Assembly (NCBI GenBank): GCA_945898185.1
Contig: CAMDHP010000011.1
Span: 1 to 37,159, forward strand
Reading direction: 5' to 3'
From: Akkermansia muciniphila
GTDB lineage: Bacteria; Verrucomicrobiota; Verrucomicrobiia; Opitutales; Opitutaceae
Length of the DNA stretch: 37,159 nt
This document shows positions 34,172 to 37,159 of the stretch, in pieces (positions within the stretch are counted from its first letter, which is position 1; every line of letters starts with the position of its first letter). A program made the position numbers and the translations under genes. The notes beneath the pieces were generated by a model. That model ran no database searches. It had not been told where the DNA came from and worked only from the letters and a program-made list of their open reading frames with translations.

Positions 34172-35539
34172 TCAGCCCGCCGCCCGCGCTTGGGTTCCCT
34201 GGCCGAGTTTGGTCTCCATCGCGCGTAGGCCTTCAAGCATGGCCTGCGTGCGGTTGATTTCCGCCGCGCTGAGGTTCGGGAGGGGGCGTTTCAAAATATC
34301 CTGCCGCGTCTGCGCCAGCACCTGCAGCGCCAACTGCGCCCGAGGACCTTGCGGGTCACCGGCGTGCTCGCTCAGGAACTCCGCCAAGAACTGAGGCTGC
34401 TGGGTGCGATAGAGCCATGCGCCAAATTCAAACAAACGCAGTCCCATATCCGGGCAACCGATCAGTCCTTCTTCGCCGCGCCCGGCCCAGATTGCCGCGA
34501 TCGCCAGACCGTCCTCGGCCAGATCGCCGGCCTCGGCGCGTAAATCCGCCGCGCCCGCTCCCGCACTGTCCGCCGCCAGTCGCGCGCCGAGGATGACGCA
34601 CACGGCGTGGCGTCCCTGCAAACCGAGCACCGCCGCCGGCACCTCGTCCCGTTCGTCTGCCGCCACGAGTTTTAGGACTTCTCGCAGTTCACGCAAAGCC
34701 CCGTCCGCGTCGCCCGCCTGCGCCCGCGCTTGCCCGAGTTTAAAGATAATTCTTCCGAAATCCCAAGGCTCCAGGCCTTGGCCAGTGCGCTCGTTCCATG
34801 ACCGCAAGTTGCCGAGTGCCTCTTTGTGCGAACGCACCGCTTCGGCGGGCTCGCCGAGCGCCAGCTTCGCTTCGCCACGAGCTTCCCATGCAGTGATCAC
34901 ATTGGGCATCGCGGAGGGGCTCGACGTCGCGAGTTGCTGGAACAAGCCAAGCGCCTGCTCGAAGGACTTCAGCGCTTCGGTCCAGCGCTCCGGTTTTCCG
35001 AACTGGCGCAGGGCCGCTCCTCGGTTCATCCACGCCGCGCCCAGCGCACTCGCGAGCTCGGCGTTTACCTGGCCTTTCTCCGACAGTGAACCGAGCCAGC
35101 CGATCGCTTGGTCGTAGCATCTCACCGCATCGGACCAGGCGCGTTCGTCGCGGAAGCGTTGCAGCACGTTGCCCCGGTTCATCCAAGCGATGGCGCGACC
35201 CATTTTGGGTCCCGTCCCCGGCTCGCCTTCCAAAGCCGCGATCGCACGCCCGTAGGATTCCAAGGCTTGGCCGGCGGCTTCGCCAGTGCCTATCGCCTCA
35301 AGCAGGTGGCCACGTTTCAACCAAAGCGTGGAGCGTGCCCCCGCCTTAGGATCCAGCGCGCGTTCCACTGTGCCGTCAGCTGTGGCTGGCACCGGTTCCC
35401 CGAGCGCGGCAATCACTCGATCACACTCTTGCATTGCCGCCTGAGTTTGCGCGGGCTGCCCCGACTTGCGGGCGGCATCAAGGGCCGCGATCACCGATTC
35501 GATTTCATGCTGCAGGGCCGGGTCCAAAGAGAGGGTCAT
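34172..35539 (-). CDS. TPR-repeat protein of unknown function
   Basis: A 455-residue cytosolic-looking protein with several tetratricopeptide-type helix pairs: STLWLKRGHLLEAIG, AIAWMNRGNVLQRF, GAAWMNRGAALRQFGKPERWTEALKSFEQALGLFQ, VITAWEARGEAKLALGEPAEAVRSHKEAL and IIFKLGQARAQAGDADGALRELREVLKLV. These scaffold domains bind other proteins; no catalytic domain is seen. The start MTLSLDPALQHEIES (complement of 35537-35539) is preferred over an upstream ATG at 35584. It is convergent with uup, the two stops being 36 bases apart. Confidence 0.85.
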   Translation of the reverse strand: MTLSLDPALQHEIESVIAALDAARKSGQPAQTQAAMQECDRVIAALGEPVPATADGTVERALDPKAGARSTLWLKRGHLLEAIGTGEAAGQALESYGRAIAALEGEPGTGPKMGRAIAWMNRGNVLQRFRDERAWSDAVRCYDQAIGWLGSLSEKGQVNAELASALGAAWMNRGAALRQFGKPERWTEALKSFEQALGLFQQLATSSPSAMPNVITAWEARGEAKLALGEPAEAVRSHKEALGNLRSWNERTGQGLEPWDFGRIIFKLGQARAQAGDADGALRELREVLKLVAADERDEVPAAVLGLQGRHAVCVILGARLAADSAGAGAADLRAEAGDLAEDGLAIAAIWAGRGEEGLIGCPDMGLRLFEFGAWLYRTQQPQFLAEFLSEHAGDPQGPRAQLALQVLAQTRQDILKRPLPNLSAAEINRTQAMLEGLRAMETKLGQGTQARAAG

Positions 35540-35669
35540 AGTCGTGAAGGTCTCAGCGTAAAGGTCCGTGCGAGCGAAAGACACGTTCCGAATGGCACAT
35601 TTTCAATAGCCGTGGCACGAACGGATTATACCCCCGCTTGACGCATCTGTTAAGGTCTAAAGTCGTCCA

Positions 35670-36065
35670 ATGGTGATTAAAAACTCCAACGCCCGCCCGC
35701 CCTCGGTGAGCACTGCGCAAGGCGCTGGTGCGGGGTTTCTGGCGCTTCTTTTGTTGGTGCTAAATTTAATCGCGTTCGCTCCTGCAGCCCACGCCTGGCT
35801 ACACCAGTCTGCCTGTTCCGCGCCGTCCTCGGTTTGCCCGGAATCCGGAACACCTGCTAACCCCTCGCCCCCAGTCCCGGTTCATTACGATGACGCCTGC
35901 GCGGTCATGCTTTTTTCCCAAGGCATTGATGTCGCACCCTCCGTCCTCGCCAACCTCGCTCCGGCGCAGCTGCCCTTCACAACGCCCTCACCCGCGAAGG
36001 CGGATATACTGGTTTCTGATCCGCAGCACCGTCTGCCCGCCAGTCAGGCTCCGCCGATTGGTTAA
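35670..36065 (+). CDS. Small exported Cys/His protein next to a TonB receptor
   Basis: A 131-residue product with a signal segment (about 20-42, FLALLLLVLNLIAFAPAAHA, cleavage after AHA). The mature part is Pro/Ser/Ala-rich with His45, Cys49, Cys56, His72 and Cys77, so it could bind a metal. It resembles, loosely, the small DUF2946-type secreted proteins often found by metal-related TonB receptors. The receptor starts 128 bases downstream on the same strand. The function is not established. Confidence 0.65.
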   Translation: MVIKNSNARPPSVSTAQGAGAGFLALLLLVLNLIAFAPAAHAWLHQSACSAPSSVCPESGTPANPSPPVPVHYDDACAVMLFSQGIDVAPSVLANLAPAQLPFTTPSPAKADILVSDPQHRLPASQAPPIG

Positions 36066-36128
36066 GCGCTCCTGCGTCTTGGTCGGTGTCCTCCGCGTCC
36101 GGTTCTTCATCCGGTGCGTTATGTATTT

Positions 36129-36141
36129 GTATTTTAAATAC
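36129..36141. promoter_or_regulatory. Palindrome upstream of the TonB receptor (candidate operator)
   Basis: GTATTTTAAATAC is a perfect inverted repeat of 6-bp arms around one base, in an AT-rich patch 52 bases before the receptor ATG. It could be a metal-regulator site (a Fur/Zur-like role would fit the neighbours), but it does not match a consensus I can name. Confidence 0.4.
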
Positions 36142-36193
36142 GCAATCGCCTGCGCGCGATGCGTTCCATTTCGTATTCAATCTTGTTGTCATC

Positions 36194-37159
36194 ATGTCCT
36201 TTTCCCGTCTTCACGCGCCGCTGCTCGCCGCGCTTACCTACTTGGCTCCGCTCCCTGGCTTCGCCGCCGAATCCAGCGACGAAAGCACTTACCTGCTCGA
36301 CCGTCTCGTCGTCACTGCCTCGCCCTTCGCCCGCACCCAGGCGGAGCTTACCAGCGCCACCACGGTGCTTGGTGGGCAGGCACTGGCCCTGCGCCAGCAA
36401 GCCACCCTCGGCGAAACCCTCGCCGGTCTGCCTGGCGTCAGCTCCAGCTATTTTGGCCCCGGCGCGAGTAGGCCGGTTATTCGCGGTCTCGACGCCAACC
36501 GAGTGCGCATCCTGCAAAACAGTCTCGATACCATTGACGCCTCGGCCACCAGCCCCGACCACGCGGTAAGCGTGGAGCCGTTTCTCGTCAAACGCATCGA
36601 GGTTGTGCGCGGCCCCGCGTCCCTCCTCTACGGCTCCGCCGCCGTCGGCGGCGTCGTGAACGTCATCGACCACCGCATCGAGAGCGAGCTGCCCGCCCGC
36701 ACCGTCGCCGGCACCCTAGAATCCCGCTACGATACCAACACCGAGGGCTATGTCACCGGAGGCAGTGTGGATGTTGCCCTCGCGCCCGACCGTGAGAAAA
36801 ACTCCGGCTTCGTCGTTCATCTCGACGGTTTTCGCCGCGAGGCCAACGACACCCGCGTCCCCGGTCGCGCCGACGCCGCCGATCCCACCACAGACGGCGT
36901 GATTCCAAATACCGCCCTCGACAGCAGCGGCGGCTCGGTGGGCCTCTCCTACGTCAGCACCGGCTTCAATGCTGGCGTTAACTACAACGGCTTCGCCACC
37001 ACCTACGGCGTGCCCAACGAGGGCACCGTAGCGATTGATCTCCGCCAGCGCCGCTGGGATTTCGCCGCCGATGTCACCCGCGATTTCGGCATCTTCACCA
37101 GTGCGCGCGCCAAGTTCGGTCTCGCCGACTACGAGCATGTCGAGCTCGAGGGCGGCGCG
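36194..37159 (+). CDS. TonB-dependent outer-membrane receptor, ZnuD-like (3' end outside window)
   Basis: 322 codons are visible; the gene runs off the end. A signal peptide (MSFSRLHAPLLAALTYLAPLPGFAA) is followed by a TonB-box-like region (LDRLVVTAS) and the plug domain: ASRPVIRGLDANRVRILQNSLDTID, then SPDHAVSVEPFLVKRIEVVRGPASLLYGSAAVGGVVNVID. The RGLDxxRVRxLQN and SPDHAVxVxP patterns are those of the ZnuD-type receptors that import zinc (or copper/haem) in other bacteria. The barrel begins after about residue 170. Zinc is inferred from family resemblance only. Confidence 0.88.
   Translation, partial: MSFSRLHAPLLAALTYLAPLPGFAAESSDESTYLLDRLVVTASPFARTQAELTSATTVLGGQALALRQQATLGETLAGLPGVSSSYFGPGASRPVIRGLDANRVRILQNSLDTIDASATSPDHAVSVEPFLVKRIEVVRGPASLLYGSAAVGGVVNVIDHRIESELPARTVAGTLESRYDTNTEGYVTGGSVDVALAPDREKNSGFVVHLDGFRREANDTRVPGRADAADPTTDGVIPNTALDSSGGSVGLSYVSTGFNAGVNYNGFATTYGVPNEGTVAIDLRQRRWDFAADVTRDFGIFTSARAKFGLADYEHVELEGGA

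Noticed and set aside
35613-35628. TGGCACG followed by GATTATA, resembling a sigma-54 promoter
   Set aside because: The -12 element (TTGC) is missing, so only half of the consensus is present.
35638-35665. TTGACG upstream of the exported Cys/His gene as a -35 box
   Set aside because: No -10 hexamer at acceptable spacing (16-18 bases) was found.
1-37159. CRISPR arrays, tRNA or rRNA genes
   Set aside because: No regularly spaced direct repeats and no cloverleaf or rRNA-like sequence were noticed anywhere in the window.

Overview
The window is a GC-rich bacterial chromosome segment dominated by the RNA polymerase / ribosomal protein supercluster. It runs rpoB(end)-rpoC, the str operon (rpsL-rpsG-fusA), S10 operon, spc operon and alpha operon almost without interruption from position 1 to about 25.2 kb. 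The features below suggest a Gram-negative, outer-membrane bacterium, most likely of the PVC group near Verrucomicrobiota/Opitutaceae. This is an inference from gene order, product style and frequent initiation without a Shine-Dalgarno; there is no 16S or database evidence.

Region by region: 1-4276 rpoB end and rpoC, closed by a terminator. 4337-5521 is a graveyard of two decayed transposases: an IS66-type on the minus strand abutting an IS1380/IS4-like one on the plus strand. It separates rpoC from rpsL. 5853-8940 rpsL, rpsG, fusA. 8961-14608 rpsJ, rplC, rplD, rplW, rplB, rpsS, a small secreted protein of unknown function, rplV, rpsC, rplP, rpmC, rpsQ. 14627-21709 rplN, rplX, rplE, rpsN, rpsH, rplF, rplR, rpsE, rplO, secY, a degenerate adenylate-kinase-like protein, map. 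21771-25156 rpsM, rpsK, rpsD, rpoA, rplQ, ended by a strong terminator at 25195-25231. tuf, rpmD, infA and rpmJ are missing from their usual places.

After the ribosomal cluster come a tiny membrane zinc-ribbon protein, a 114-bp foldback (MITE-like) element, guaA (GMP synthesis), an exported LolA-fold-like protein, and hisD and hisC (histidine biosynthesis) separated by a palindromic simple-repeat element. A minus-strand exported seven-bladed lactonase, an ABC-F (Uup-like) ATPase, a minus-strand TPR protein, a small exported Cys/His protein and the start of a ZnuD-like TonB-dependent receptor complete the window.

The most interesting items are the apparent adenylate-kinase pseudoenzyme in the adk slot between secY and map; an RpoC that has lost three of the four cysteines of its second zinc site; a SecY with an apparent extra C-terminal membrane helix; an S11 with a roughly 75-residue Ala/Lys/Pro N-terminal extension; a secreted protein inside the S10 operon; stop codons held in hairpin loops (rpsC, rpmC, rplQ); and three foldback repeats (rpoA-rplQ, upstream of guaA, hisD-hisC). 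I found no tRNA, rRNA, CRISPR array or prophage.
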